Origin: Actinophytocola sp035634895
GTDB taxonomy: Bacteria; Actinomycetota; Actinomycetes; Mycobacteriales; Pseudonocardiaceae
NCBI RefSeq assembly: GCF_035634895.1
Contig: NZ_DASQCC010000282.1
Coordinates: 47,073-111,072 of the forward strand
DNA: 64,000 bases
Direction: 5' to 3'
Shown here: positions 51,571-60,036 of the stretch, in pieces
How the letters are laid out: the number at the start of each line of letters is the position of its first letter
Position numbering within the stretch: position 1 is the stretch's first letter
Program-made: the position numbers and the translations under genes
Notes under the pieces: model-generated
The model's database searches: none
Seen by the model: the letters and a program-made list of their open reading frames with translations, nothing else
Told to the model about the DNA's origin: nothing

Positions 51571-52836
51571 ATGGATGCTCTCATTCCCGCACAGGCAGCA
51601 CGGTCGTCGACGCTCTCGTCGATGACCGTGGACATCGTCATCCCGGTGCTCAACGAGGAACGCGCGCTGCCCGGTTGCGTCGCGGTGCTGCACGGCTATC
51701 TGGCCGAGCGGATGCCGTTCGACTGGACCATCACCATCGTGGACAACGCCAGCACCGACAGCACGCAGCTGGTCGCGAAACGGCTAGCCAGGCAGTGGTC
51801 CAGAGTGCGCGTCGTGTGCCTCACCCAGCGGGGCAAGGGAAAGGCGGTGCGGTCGGCGTGGTCGAGCAGCCAGGCCGACGTGGTCGCGTACATGGACGTC
51901 GACCTGTCCACCGGTCTGGACGCGTTGATCCCGCTGGTGGCCTCGCTGGCCGCCGGCCATTCGGACATCGCGATCGGCTCGCGGCTGGCACCGGGGGCAC
52001 GCACGGTCCGGGGCGCCAAGCGGGAGCTGATCTCCCGCGCCTACAACGCTTTGCTGCGAATCGTGCACGGCGCCCAGTTCCGGGACGCGCAGTGCGGTTT
52101 CAAGGCGGCGCGGGCGGAGGTGATCCGGCCGCTGCTGCGACGGGTTGAGGACGACGCCTGGTTCTTCGACACCGAGCTGCTCCTGCTGGCCGAGCACAAC
52201 GGCCTGCGGGTGCTGGAGGTCCCGGTGGACTGGGTGGAGGATGTGGACAGCCGGGTGAACGTCACGGGCACGATCGCGACCAACACCCGCGGCCTGGTCC
52301 GGCTCGCGCTGGCCAAGCTGTCCGGCGCCGCGGACATCGCCGACCTGCCGTCCCGGCCGGCGCTCCGGCCGACCCACCCCGACGCCGTGCTACCGGCACG
52401 GGACGTGTCACGCCTGCGGCACCTGCTGCTGTTCTGCGTGGTCGGGTTCGTGGCCACCATGATGACCCTTGCCCTGTACACGTTCTTCCGCACGTGGTGG
52501 CCGCCGCTGGCGGCCAACCTGGTCGCGGTGGCGCTGAGCACGCTGTTCAACACCGAGGCCAACCGGCGGCTCACCTTCCGCGGCAGGAGCCGGTCCCTCG
52601 TGCTCGCCCACCTGCAGTCGCTCGTGGTGTTCGCCCTGTACTGCGGGTTCACCTCGAGTGCGTTGCTCGCGCTGCACACCGTCGCCGACCGGCCACCACG
52701 GTGGGCCGAGCTCGTCGTGCTTCTCGCCGCCTCCGCCGTCGGCACGCTCGGCCGGTTCGTCCTGCTGAGCACCTGGGTCTTCCGGCCCCGGCCCCGTCCA
52801 CATCCCGTCACCCGAACCGAGGAGTCGCTGACATGA
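51571..52836 (+). CDS. GT2 glycosyltransferase fused to a GtrA membrane domain
   Basis: 421 aa, ATG with AGGAG upstream. Residues 15-240 are a GT2 (GT-A) domain: VDIVIPVLNEERALPGCVAV, IVDNASTDSTQLVA, QADVVAYMDVDLSTGLDALI with the metal-binding DxD, and YNALLRIVHGAQFRDAQCGF typical of dolichol/polyprenyl-phosphate mannose-type synthases. Residues 300-410 are a four-helix GtrA domain (LLFCVVGFVATMMTLALYTF, LFNTEANRRLTFRGRSR). The fusion likely makes and flips a polyprenyl-phosphate sugar donor. Stop overlaps the GT87 start (ATGA). Confidence 0.9.
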   Translation: MDALIPAQAARSSTLSSMTVDIVIPVLNEERALPGCVAVLHGYLAERMPFDWTITIVDNASTDSTQLVAKRLARQWSRVRVVCLTQRGKGKAVRSAWSSSQADVVAYMDVDLSTGLDALIPLVASLAAGHSDIAIGSRLAPGARTVRGAKRELISRAYNALLRIVHGAQFRDAQCGFKAARAEVIRPLLRRVEDDAWFFDTELLLLAEHNGLRVLEVPVDWVEDVDSRVNVTGTIATNTRGLVRLALAKLSGAADIADLPSRPALRPTHPDAVLPARDVSRLRHLLLFCVVGFVATMMTLALYTFFRTWWPPLAANLVAVALSTLFNTEANRRLTFRGRSRSLVLAHLQSLVVFALYCGFTSSALLALHTVADRPPRWAELVVLLAASAVGTLGRFVLLSTWVFRPRPRPHPVTRTEESLT

Positions 52837-54077
52837 CCGCGACAGCTGTCCCCGTACACCAAGAGACGCCGCCGGACGACCGTCCCCCGGTACGAGTCGT
52901 GTTCGCCGCGATCGCGTTCGCGGCGGTCGTGACGGCCGCCGTCGTGTTCGCCGGCGTGGCGTTGCGCGACAAGATCCCGATGTTCGAACTGGACTTCCGG
53001 GTCTACCACATGGGCGGGTCGGCCGTGCTGAACGGCATCTCCCCCTTCGACGTCGCGACCGACCGCGACCTGCTCTTCACGTACTCGCCGTTCGCCGCAC
53101 TGGTGTTCGTCCCGTTCGGCGCGATGAACGTCCACGTCGCCTTCGGGATCTACACGTTCGCGTCCGTGCTCTCGCTCGTCGCGGTCATCTGGCTCGCCAT
53201 CGGGCTGGTCGACTCGGACACGCGGGCGGGACGGACGAGGTTCACCATCCTGGCGGCCGCGGCGGCACTCGTCACCGCCCCGGTGTGGATGATGGTCTGC
53301 AATGGGCAGATCAACATCCTGCTGACCCTGTTGGTGCTCGCCGACGTGGCCCGCCGCCCGGGCCGGTTCCAGGGCGTCGGCGTCGGCATCGCGGCGGGCA
53401 TCAAGCTGACGCCGCTGATCTTCATCCCGTACTTCCTCCTCACCGGCCGGATCCGCGCGGCCGTGGTGTCCGCGGTGACGTTCGCGGCCACGGTGCTGCT
53501 GAGCTTCGCCGTGATACCGGGCCCGACCGAGCACTGGCTGGGTGGGACGTTGCTGGACACCACGCGGATGATGCCGCCGGACCACGGCCCGTGGAACGAG
53601 TCGATCCGTGGCGTGCTCGGGCAGCTGCCCGGCGTGCTGCACGCCTCGTGGCTCGCGGTGGCGCTGACCGTCGTGGTGGGACTCGCGGGACTGGCGATCT
53701 CGGTGGCGGCACACCGGCGGGGCATGGTGGCCGCCGGCGTCATCGCCTGCGGGGTGACCGGCCTGCTGGTGTCGCCGCTGTCCTGGCCGCATCACTGGGT
53801 ATGGGTGGTTCCCGGGGTCGCGGCGTGGCTGTGGTGGGCGCTGCGCGAACGGAACAGGGCGCACATCGTCGGCGCCGTCGCCGCGTGGGTGGTGCTGGTC
53901 GTCTCGGCGGTGCTGATGCTGCTGGACGACTCCCCCGTCGCCGACATAGTCGTGCGCGTGCTCGACCTGTCGCCCGCGGGACTCCTGATGCTCAACAGCC
54001 TGCCGGTCCTGGCGGGACTCGTCTACCTCGGCACACTCGCCGGCATACTGCGCAGGAAGGTCACGGTATCGGTATGA
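52833..54077 (+). CDS. GT87 (DUF2029) membrane mannosyltransferase-like protein
   Basis: 414 aa with about ten hydrophobic helices. GT87 features: the acidic first loop FELDFRVYHMGGSAVLNGIS, YSPFAALVFVPFGAM, NGQINILLTLLVLADVARRP and SPLSWPHHWVWVVPGVAAWL. Family members use polyprenyl-phosphate mannose (or arabinose) to extend envelope glycans on the outer face of the membrane. Its donor could be made by the overlapping GT2-GtrA gene. Overlaps the next gene (ATGA). Confidence 0.9.
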   Translation: MTATAVPVHQETPPDDRPPVRVVFAAIAFAAVVTAAVVFAGVALRDKIPMFELDFRVYHMGGSAVLNGISPFDVATDRDLLFTYSPFAALVFVPFGAMNVHVAFGIYTFASVLSLVAVIWLAIGLVDSDTRAGRTRFTILAAAAALVTAPVWMMVCNGQINILLTLLVLADVARRPGRFQGVGVGIAAGIKLTPLIFIPYFLLTGRIRAAVVSAVTFAATVLLSFAVIPGPTEHWLGGTLLDTTRMMPPDHGPWNESIRGVLGQLPGVLHASWLAVALTVVVGLAGLAISVAAHRRGMVAAGVIACGVTGLLVSPLSWPHHWVWVVPGVAAWLWWALRERNRAHIVGAVAAWVVLVVSAVLMLLDDSPVADIVVRVLDLSPAGLLMLNSLPVLAGLVYLGTLAGILRRKVTVSV

Positions 54078-54991
54078 GGAAACTCGGCATAGTACTGGCA
54101 GTCCTGGGAGTCGTACTCTCCCTCACCGCGGGGACCTCCGCGGATCCGCCGGTGGCGCGGCTCGGGGTGGGCTTCGTCTCCGGCACGGCGAAGGTCAACG
54201 GGACCGAGCTGCACTACGTCCGCGGCGGCCACGGACCCGCGGTGGTCCTGATCCACGGGTACCCGCAGGACTGGACCGAGTACCGCGAGATCATGCCCCG
54301 GCTGGCGCGCGAGTTCACGGTCGTGGCCGTGGACCTGCGCGGCGTCGGCGGGTCCGCGGCGCCACCGAGTGGTTACGCCGCCCCGAACCTGGCGGAGGAC
54401 GTCCGGCAGCTGACACGGCACCTCGGCCTGCGGCGGGTGTACGTGGTCGGCCACGACATCGGCGGGATGACCGCGTACGCGTACGCCCGGCTCGCGCCGG
54501 ACGAGATCCGGGGCGCGATGATCCTGGACGTGCCGCTGCCCGGGATGGATCCGTGGACCGACGCCGTGGCCGGGATGTGGCACATCGGGTTCTTCCAGGT
54601 GCCGGACCTGCCGGAGGAGCTCATCGCCGGCCGGCAGGCGGCCTACTTCCGTTATGTGCTGCCGCGCTCCCAGTTCAGCGACGCGGACGTCGCACGCTAC
54701 GCGGCGTCCTACGCCCGGCCGGCGCAGCTGCACGCGGGGTTCGAGCTGTACCGCGAGTTCCCCGCGAACGCGAAGTTCAACGCGGCGCCGCACCGCCCGC
54801 TCCAGGCGCCCATCGTGTGGGCGACGGGCACGAACTCGTTCTTCGCGAAGCTCGGCCCCCAGATGGCCGACGCGCTGCGGGCCCACGGCTGCGCGAACGT
54901 GACGACCGCGGTCATCCCGGACAGCGACCACTTCGTGGTGAACGAACAGCCGGACATCGTCACCAGCTTGATCGAACGCAACGCCGGGTGA
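54074..54991 (+). CDS. secreted alpha/beta hydrolase, epoxide-hydrolase-like
   Basis: 305 aa. N-terminal signal peptide MRKLGIVLAVLGVVLSLTAG with a likely cleavage after TSA. LIHGYPQDWTEYREIMPRL (oxyanion), VVGHDIGGMTAYAY (Asp nucleophile), and His in IPDSDHFVVNEQPD. An exported epoxide hydrolase or dehalogenase-like enzyme. It is translationally coupled to the GT2-GtrA/GT87 pair, an unusual partnership, and ends in a cluster of hairpins. Confidence 0.87.
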   Translation: MRKLGIVLAVLGVVLSLTAGTSADPPVARLGVGFVSGTAKVNGTELHYVRGGHGPAVVLIHGYPQDWTEYREIMPRLAREFTVVAVDLRGVGGSAAPPSGYAAPNLAEDVRQLTRHLGLRRVYVVGHDIGGMTAYAYARLAPDEIRGAMILDVPLPGMDPWTDAVAGMWHIGFFQVPDLPEELIAGRQAAYFRYVLPRSQFSDADVARYAASYARPAQLHAGFELYREFPANAKFNAAPHRPLQAPIVWATGTNSFFAKLGPQMADALRAHGCANVTTAVIPDSDHFVVNEQPDIVTSLIERNAG

Positions 54992-55001
54992 GACAGCGGA
55001 A

Positions 55002-55030
55002 TGCCACGCCGTGTGCTTCGCGGCGTGGCA
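55002..55030. terminator. hairpin between convergent genes (first)
   Basis: TGCCACGCCG (55002-55011) pairs with CGGCGTGGCA (55021-55030), loop 9 nt, just after the hydrolase stop. Confidence 0.7.
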
Positions 55031-55057
55031 TCGCTCGTGGGACAGGAGACTGAAAGC

Positions 55058-55090
55058 CTGCCACGCCGCGCCGGTGGCGCGGCGTGGCAG
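55058..55090. terminator. hairpin between convergent genes (second)
   Basis: Perfect 15-bp stem CTGCCACGCCGCGCC (55058-55072) and GGCGCGGCGTGGCAG (55076-55090) with a GGT loop, right before the SDR stop. It shares its TGCCACGCCG core with the first hairpin, so the four arms can also cross-pair. Confidence 0.75.
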
Positions 55091-55100
55091 GTTCGTGGCG

Positions 55101-55835
55101 TCAGGCCAGCTTCTTCAGGCCCGCGCCGGAAAGCCCGTACGCGTCGGCCACGTCGCTCGCGTCGGTCCTCAGCAGGTCGACCATGGACTCGCCGGCGATC
55201 TTCGGGGTCAGCAGTGGACCCTGGTGGCTCAGGAACTCCGCCACGGACATCCCGGCCAGCGCCGCGTACGCCGCCACGGCGGGCTTGCCGACGCCCGTCT
55301 CCGGGGCGAAGCGGGGCAGCACCGTCGTGAACGTGATGTCCAGGCCGGCGCGCTTGGACTCGCCCTGCGCGTAGCCGGTGACGAACCGCTGGGTCGCCTT
55401 GGCGCCGGCGTACCCGCCGGACAGCGGCGAACCGTTGAGCGCCGCGCCACTGCTGACCACGATCACCCTGCTACCGGGCGGCAGCGGCGTCAGCAGCGCC
55501 TCCCGCAGCCAGTGGAAGGTGATCCGCACGTCGGTGTCCCACGCGGCCGAGAACGTCTCCCACGTGTGTTGCTGCAGGGGACGCATGTGCGGCGTCGCGC
55601 CGGCCACCACGATGACGGCGGCCGGCTCGTGGCGGTCGATCAGGCTCGCCGGCACCGCGGCCTCGCCCGCGTCGGCCAGCTCCTGGGTGATGTCGGCCGA
55701 CTCGGGGAACTCCGCCGCGGTGCGGGAGACGGCTACTACCGGAGCACCGGCCTCCGCGACGGCCGTGGCGATGCCGTGGCCGATGCCACGGCTCGCGCCG
55801 ACGACGATCGTGGTCCTGCCGGACAGCTCACTCAT
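55101..55835 (-). CDS. short-chain dehydrogenase/reductase
   Basis: 244 aa, ATG start. Cofactor motif TTIVVGASRGIGHGIATAVA, catalytic Ser in RVIVVSSGAALNGS, and SGGYAGAKATQRFVTGYAQ with Tyr/Lys. The NNAG motif region reads VVAGATPHM, and the C-terminal half is a little shorter and more helical than usual (FLSHQGPLLTPKIAGESM). Substrate unknown. Downstream gene of a pair with the second DUF899 gene (13 bp). Confidence 0.9.
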   Translation of the reverse strand: MSELSGRTTIVVGASRGIGHGIATAVAEAGAPVVAVSRTAAEFPESADITQELADAGEAAVPASLIDRHEPAAVIVVAGATPHMRPLQQHTWETFSAAWDTDVRITFHWLREALLTPLPPGSRVIVVSSGAALNGSPLSGGYAGAKATQRFVTGYAQGESKRAGLDITFTTVLPRFAPETGVGKPAVAAYAALAGMSVAEFLSHQGPLLTPKIAGESMVDLLRTDASDVADAYGLSGAGLKKLA

Positions 55836-55848
55836 GGTGTCCTCCCGT

Positions 55849-56547
55849 TCAAGAGTTGAACCTCGTGCCGTTCCAGTGGTTGTCACCGGCCACGTGTGCG
55901 TCCGCGCGGTCGTACTCGTCCTTGAAGCGCCACCAGTCCCACGGGTGCGCCAGCTCGTCCTCCTGGCGCCCCAGGTGGGTGACGTCGAGGTAGTTGTAGA
56001 AGTTCTTGAAGATCTCGCCTCCGCGATCGTAGATCGAGTACGTGTGGAACACCCGGTCGCCTTCCCGGTAGAAGGCACTCACCCCGGGCGACTCGCCGTT
56101 CTCGCTCGTGACCTCGTAGTCGTAGTTGAAGTCGCTGCCGTACGACGAGTACCACGGCATCGTCCAACCCATGCGCTCCTTGAACGGGGTGAAGTCCGCC
56201 AGCGGCGCGCGGGAGACCATCGCGAACGTGGTGTCCCGCGCCCAGATGTGCGCCAGCTCGCCCACGCTGTCGGCCTGCATGGAGCAACCGGGGCAGCCCA
56301 CCTCGTCACCGGGGGCGTACATGTAGTGCCGGACGATGAGCTGCCGGCGTCCCTCGAACATGTCGAGCAGCGAGAGCTTGCCGTCCGGCCCGTCGAAGAC
56401 GTAGTCCTTCTCCACCTCGACCATCGGCAGGGCGCGGCGCTCGGCCGCGATCTCGTCACGGGCCCTGGTGACTTCCTTCTCCTTCTCCAGCAGTGCTTTT
56501 CGGGCCTCCAGCCATTCTTGCCTGGAGACGACCTTCGGCAGGTTCAT
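55849..56547 (-). CDS. DUF899 thioredoxin-like protein (second copy)
   Basis: 232 aa. Same landmarks as the copy at 41216: EWLEARKALLEKEKEVTRAR, YVFDGPDGKLSLLDMFEGRR, the CPGCSMQADSVGELAHI site, RMGWTMPWYSSYGSDFNYDY and GDRVFHTYSIYDRGGEIFKN. It lacks the middle insertion of the first copy and ends in a shorter tail. Thioredoxin-fold protein of unknown substrate. Between the SDR and the CoA ligase on the minus strand. Confidence 0.88.
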   Translation of the reverse strand: MNLPKVVSRQEWLEARKALLEKEKEVTRARDEIAAERRALPMVEVEKDYVFDGPDGKLSLLDMFEGRRQLIVRHYMYAPGDEVGCPGCSMQADSVGELAHIWARDTTFAMVSRAPLADFTPFKERMGWTMPWYSSYGSDFNYDYEVTSENGESPGVSAFYREGDRVFHTYSIYDRGGEIFKNFYNYLDVTHLGRQEDELAHPWDWWRFKDEYDRADAHVAGDNHWNGTRFNS

Positions 56548-56577
56548 CAGAATATCCTCTTCATTCCCTTGTGGACC

Positions 56578-58125
56578 TCAGGCGGCACGTTCCTTGAGGG
56601 TGCGGCGTTCTGTCTTGCCGACCGGTGTGCGCGGGATCTTGTCGATGAACTCGACGCGCCGGATCTTCTTGTACGGCGCGACCCGCTCGGCGACGAAGGC
56701 CATGATCTCCTCGGCCGTGGCGGGCTGGTCGACCACCACGAACGCCTTCGGCAGCTCGGTGGCCTCCTCGTCCGGCACGCCGACCACCGCGGCGTCGGTG
56801 ACCTTCGGGTGTGCCATGAGCACCGCCTCGAGCTCGACCGGGGACACCTGCTGCCCCTTGTACTTGATGAGCTCCTTGATGCGGTCGACGATGAACAGGT
56901 CACCGTGCTCGTCGACGTGCCCGAGGTCGCCGGTGTGCAGGAAACCGTCCGGCTCCAGCACCTTCCGCGTCGCGTCCGCGTCGCCAAGGTAGCCCTTCAT
57001 CACGTGCGGGCCCCGGACGAGGATCTCGCCGTCCTGGTGGCGGTCGAGTGCCGCGCCGGTCTCCGGGTCGACGATCTTGCACTCCACGTTGGGCGAGTTC
57101 CGACCCACCGAGCCGTTCGGCACCGAGCCCGGCAGCTGCATGAACGACACCAGGCCCTCGGTCAGGCCGTAGCCCTGTCCGATGTGGAACCCGAGGCGGT
57201 CGTGGCACAGCAGTGCGATCTCGGGGTCGAGCGCGGCGCCGCCGGAGACGATCGACCGCAGCGACGACAGGTCGTAGTGGTCGACCAGCGGGCTCCTCGC
57301 CAGCAGCACCGCGATCGTCGGCACGATGTAGAGCCGGGTGATGCGGTGGTCCTCGATCGCCTTCAGGTACGCGTCCGGCTCGAAGCGCGGCATGGTCACG
57401 AGCGTCGCACCCTGTAGCAGGCTCGCGTTCAGCGTCATGATCAGCCCGAAGGCGTGGTGGAACGGCGGCACGGCAAGCACCTTCTCGCCCACGCCGAGCG
57501 GGGCGACCACGCTGGTCTGGTACACGTTCGCGACCATGTTGCGGTGTGTCAGCGCCACGCCCTTCGGGTGTCCCGTGCTGCCGCTCGAGTGCAGCACCGT
57601 CGCCACGTCCCGGCTCGGCGTCACGGGCGGGCCCGGCGGCGCGTAGCCGGTGTCGAGCAGCCCGTAGAACGACGTCGCGCCGGCCGCCGCGCCGAACACG
57701 ATGACCTGGTCCAGCCTCGTCCTGCCGGCCAGCTCGGTCACCTTGTCCATCTCCGACGGTGTGGTCACGATGAACCGGGCGGCCGCCTCGGTCAGATGGG
57801 AGGCCAGCTCGTCCACCGTGTCCAGTGGGTTCAGCACCACCACCGCGCCGCCGGCCAGCAGCGCGGCGTGGTAGGCGATCGGGTACTCCGGCAGGTTCGG
57901 CGCGAGCATGGCCAGCACGTCACCCCTGCCGAAGCCGAGCGCGGCCAGGCCGGCGGCGGCATGCCGCGCGCCGGCCGCGAGCTCCCCGTAGGTGTAGGAG
58001 AAGCCACCCGTGACGTCGACCGCCGCCACCGTGTCCGCGTGCTGCTCCGCCTGCCCGAGCACATAGGAGGTGAGCGGGACATCGGGGATGTCCGCACCGG
58101 GATGCGGACCGGTGAAGATCGTCAT
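56578..58125 (-). CDS. 4-coumarate/feruloyl-CoA ligase-like acyl-CoA synthetase
   Basis: 515 aa, ANL superfamily. P-loop LHSSGSTGHPKGVALTHRN, A5 motif QGYGLTEGLVSFMQLPG, A7/A8 HTGDLGHVDEHGDLFIVDR and KELIKYKGQQVSPVELE, and the C-terminal catalytic Lys in TPVGKTERRTLKER. The overall order is that of 4-coumarate:CoA ligases. Overlaps the hydroxycinnamoyl-CoA hydratase-lyase gene (ATGA), which strongly supports a phenylpropenoic acid such as ferulate or coumarate as substrate. Confidence 0.9.
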   Translation of the reverse strand: MTIFTGPHPGADIPDVPLTSYVLGQAEQHADTVAAVDVTGGFSYTYGELAAGARHAAAGLAALGFGRGDVLAMLAPNLPEYPIAYHAALLAGGAVVVLNPLDTVDELASHLTEAAARFIVTTPSEMDKVTELAGRTRLDQVIVFGAAAGATSFYGLLDTGYAPPGPPVTPSRDVATVLHSSGSTGHPKGVALTHRNMVANVYQTSVVAPLGVGEKVLAVPPFHHAFGLIMTLNASLLQGATLVTMPRFEPDAYLKAIEDHRITRLYIVPTIAVLLARSPLVDHYDLSSLRSIVSGGAALDPEIALLCHDRLGFHIGQGYGLTEGLVSFMQLPGSVPNGSVGRNSPNVECKIVDPETGAALDRHQDGEILVRGPHVMKGYLGDADATRKVLEPDGFLHTGDLGHVDEHGDLFIVDRIKELIKYKGQQVSPVELEAVLMAHPKVTDAAVVGVPDEEATELPKAFVVVDQPATAEEIMAFVAERVAPYKKIRRVEFIDKIPRTPVGKTERRTLKERAA

Positions 58126-58940
58126 GCCACGTCCCGCTTGTAGGTGTCCAGGCCGGGCCGGTAGCTGCGCTTCTCGAACTGCTTCAGCGCAACGGTGATC
58201 CACTCGTTGCTGGTCAGCCGCGCCAGCTCCCACAGCTTCGCCTGGTCGTAGTCGATGGCCTCGGGCAGGTCCAGGTGCGTCGTGCGCTCGTAGACCTCCT
58301 TGGCCAGCCGCAGCGTGACCGGGTTCTTGTTGACGATCCGGCCGACGAGCTTCTCGGTCGCCGCGTCCAGCTCCTCGGCGGGCACGGCCTTGTTCACCAG
58401 CCCGTACCGCTCGGCTTCGGTGCCGGTCATCGTGGCGCCGGTGAGGATGTAGTACAGCGCCTGCTTGCGGGACAGGTTGTGGGTCGCGGCCCAGGACGCG
58501 CCGCCCGCCGGGAAGATCCCGAAGTTGATCTCCGAAAGACCGAACTTGACGTCCTCGGCGGCGATCGCCAGGTCACACAGGCCGGTCACCTCGAAGCCGC
58601 CGCCGAACGCGTACCCGTTGACCTTCGCGATGGTCACCGCGGGGAACGCCTTCAGCCGCTGGAACCACTTCAGTGCCACCAGGTTGGTCCGGTAGAACAG
58701 CTGCGGGTCGTCGTAGGGCCGCAGGAAGCACTCCTCCAGGTCCATGCCCGCGCTGAAGCTGTCGCCGTTGCCGGTGATCACGACCGCCTTGACGTCCTCC
58801 GCGGCCTCGATCGCGTCCAGGGCCTCGTTCATGTCGCGATGCATCTGGGGGTTCATCGCGTTCTTCTTGTCCGGCCGGTTCAGATAGATCGTGGCGACCG
58901 GGCCCTCGATCTCGAGGTTCACTGTGTCGAGCGTGATCAC
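58122..58940 (-). CDS. hydroxycinnamoyl-CoA hydratase-lyase (crotonase family)
   Basis: 272 aa. Crotonase oxyanion segments VVITGNGDSFSAGMDLEECF and VNGYAFGGGFEVTGLCDLAI, the HCHL-specific FGLSEINFGIFPAGG (catalytic Glu) and the C-terminal WITVALKQFEKRSYRPGLDT close to bacterial HCHL/Ech (vanillin-forming) enzymes. Converts feruloyl- or coumaroyl-CoA to vanillin or 4-hydroxybenzaldehyde plus acetyl-CoA. GTG at 58940 has AAGGAAGG six bases upstream; the TTG at 58946 has no spacing. Upstream partner of the CoA ligase. Confidence 0.88.
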   Translation of the reverse strand: MITLDTVNLEIEGPVATIYLNRPDKKNAMNPQMHRDMNEALDAIEAAEDVKAVVITGNGDSFSAGMDLEECFLRPYDDPQLFYRTNLVALKWFQRLKAFPAVTIAKVNGYAFGGGFEVTGLCDLAIAAEDVKFGLSEINFGIFPAGGASWAATHNLSRKQALYYILTGATMTGTEAERYGLVNKAVPAEELDAATEKLVGRIVNKNPVTLRLAKEVYERTTHLDLPEAIDYDQAKLWELARLTSNEWITVALKQFEKRSYRPGLDTYKRDVA

Positions 58941-58972
58941 GTTCAACCTTCCTTCTCTTCGGTTGCTCTCGG

Positions 58973-59854
58973 TCAGGGCAGCCGCACCTTGCGCAGGAAC
59001 GCCGGCAGCAGCCAGAGTCGCGGTCCCGACGGCACGAGCTGGCCGGTGAGCGCCGCCCGGAAGGTGCCGATCCGGTGGAACAGCCACATGTTCATCGAGG
59101 AGGGCCGGAACCGGATGCGGACGTCGTAGGCCTGGCCGGCCTCCTCCGCCGTGGCCACCCCGTTGTCGAGGACGAACGTCACCGGAACCGTGTGGGTGGA
59201 ACGGAACTCGACCGCGATGCGGCCCCGGTGGACCGGGTGGTCGTCGTCCAGCAGGTGGCCGTAGCCGTGCCGGATGATCTCGACGAGGAACACGTCGAAG
59301 AACAGCGCGGCCTGGTCTTCCGGCATGTGCCAGGGAACCCGGGCCGCACGGGCGATGTCCCAGCCGTGGATGAGCAGCTCGTTCGTCATGTGGGCCAGCA
59401 CACCGGCGATCGGCAGCCGCGAGTCGCCCAGCCACGGCACGACCCGGTGCGGGTCGGTTGTCGCCGTCAGGTCGAGGATCTCCTCGACCGAGCCACGCAG
59501 CCGCTCGGCGAGCCTGCCCACGTCCCGTTCCCGGTAGCCGCGCAGCTGCGCGGGGTTCAGTCCGGTGTGGATGGTGTCGACGGTGGTGACCGGGAAGTGT
59601 TCGCGTACCTGGGGAATCGGCAGCGGCCGGTCCTCCTCGGCGACCATTCCCGTGTAGTTCCAGGCGATGCCGGTCACGTGTGCGGCGGTCTCCGCCACCG
59701 ACCAGTGCTTCGTGGCCAGCACCGACGGGTCGGGCACGGTGGTGACCAGGTCGGCGAACCGGTCACCGCTGTCCCGGAGGGCGGCGCGCGCGGCCGCCCA
59801 CGTCTCCGGGGTGACGCGGGTCGCCGCGCCACGGGATGTTCCTGTCTCCGGCAT
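58973..59854 (-). CDS. maleylpyruvate isomerase family protein with SCP2-like tail
   Basis: 293 aa starting MPETGTSRGAATRVTPETWA. The DinB-like half has HWSVAETAAHVTGIAWN, LAHMTNELLIHGWDIARAA with metal-ligand-like His, and the C-terminal half an SCP2-like hydrophobic pocket (FVLDNGVATAEEAGQAYDVR). Family enzymes use mycothiol for isomerisation, thiol transfer or detoxification. Could handle an aromatic ring-cleavage product given the HCHL neighbours, but this is inference. 32 bp upstream of the HCHL gene; divergent from the UbiB-type gene. Confidence 0.82.
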   Translation of the reverse strand: MPETGTSRGAATRVTPETWAAARAALRDSGDRFADLVTTVPDPSVLATKHWSVAETAAHVTGIAWNYTGMVAEEDRPLPIPQVREHFPVTTVDTIHTGLNPAQLRGYRERDVGRLAERLRGSVEEILDLTATTDPHRVVPWLGDSRLPIAGVLAHMTNELLIHGWDIARAARVPWHMPEDQAALFFDVFLVEIIRHGYGHLLDDDHPVHRGRIAVEFRSTHTVPVTFVLDNGVATAEEAGQAYDVRIRFRPSSMNMWLFHRIGTFRAALTGQLVPSGPRLWLLPAFLRKVRLP

Positions 59855-60036
59855 CGGTAAGCCCTCCGACGATCGGCTCCTCCCAAGCCAATGTGTCAGC
59901 TCGCCGAGCACGCCCGCGTCTTCGACGTTGCCCTACGGCCCGGACCCCGGGACCACATCGCAACGAGGAAGTAGTCGGTGTCCGACGGGGTCGGGACGAT
60001 CGAGGCGGCAGACAACTCCGACGACAGGGGGCGATC

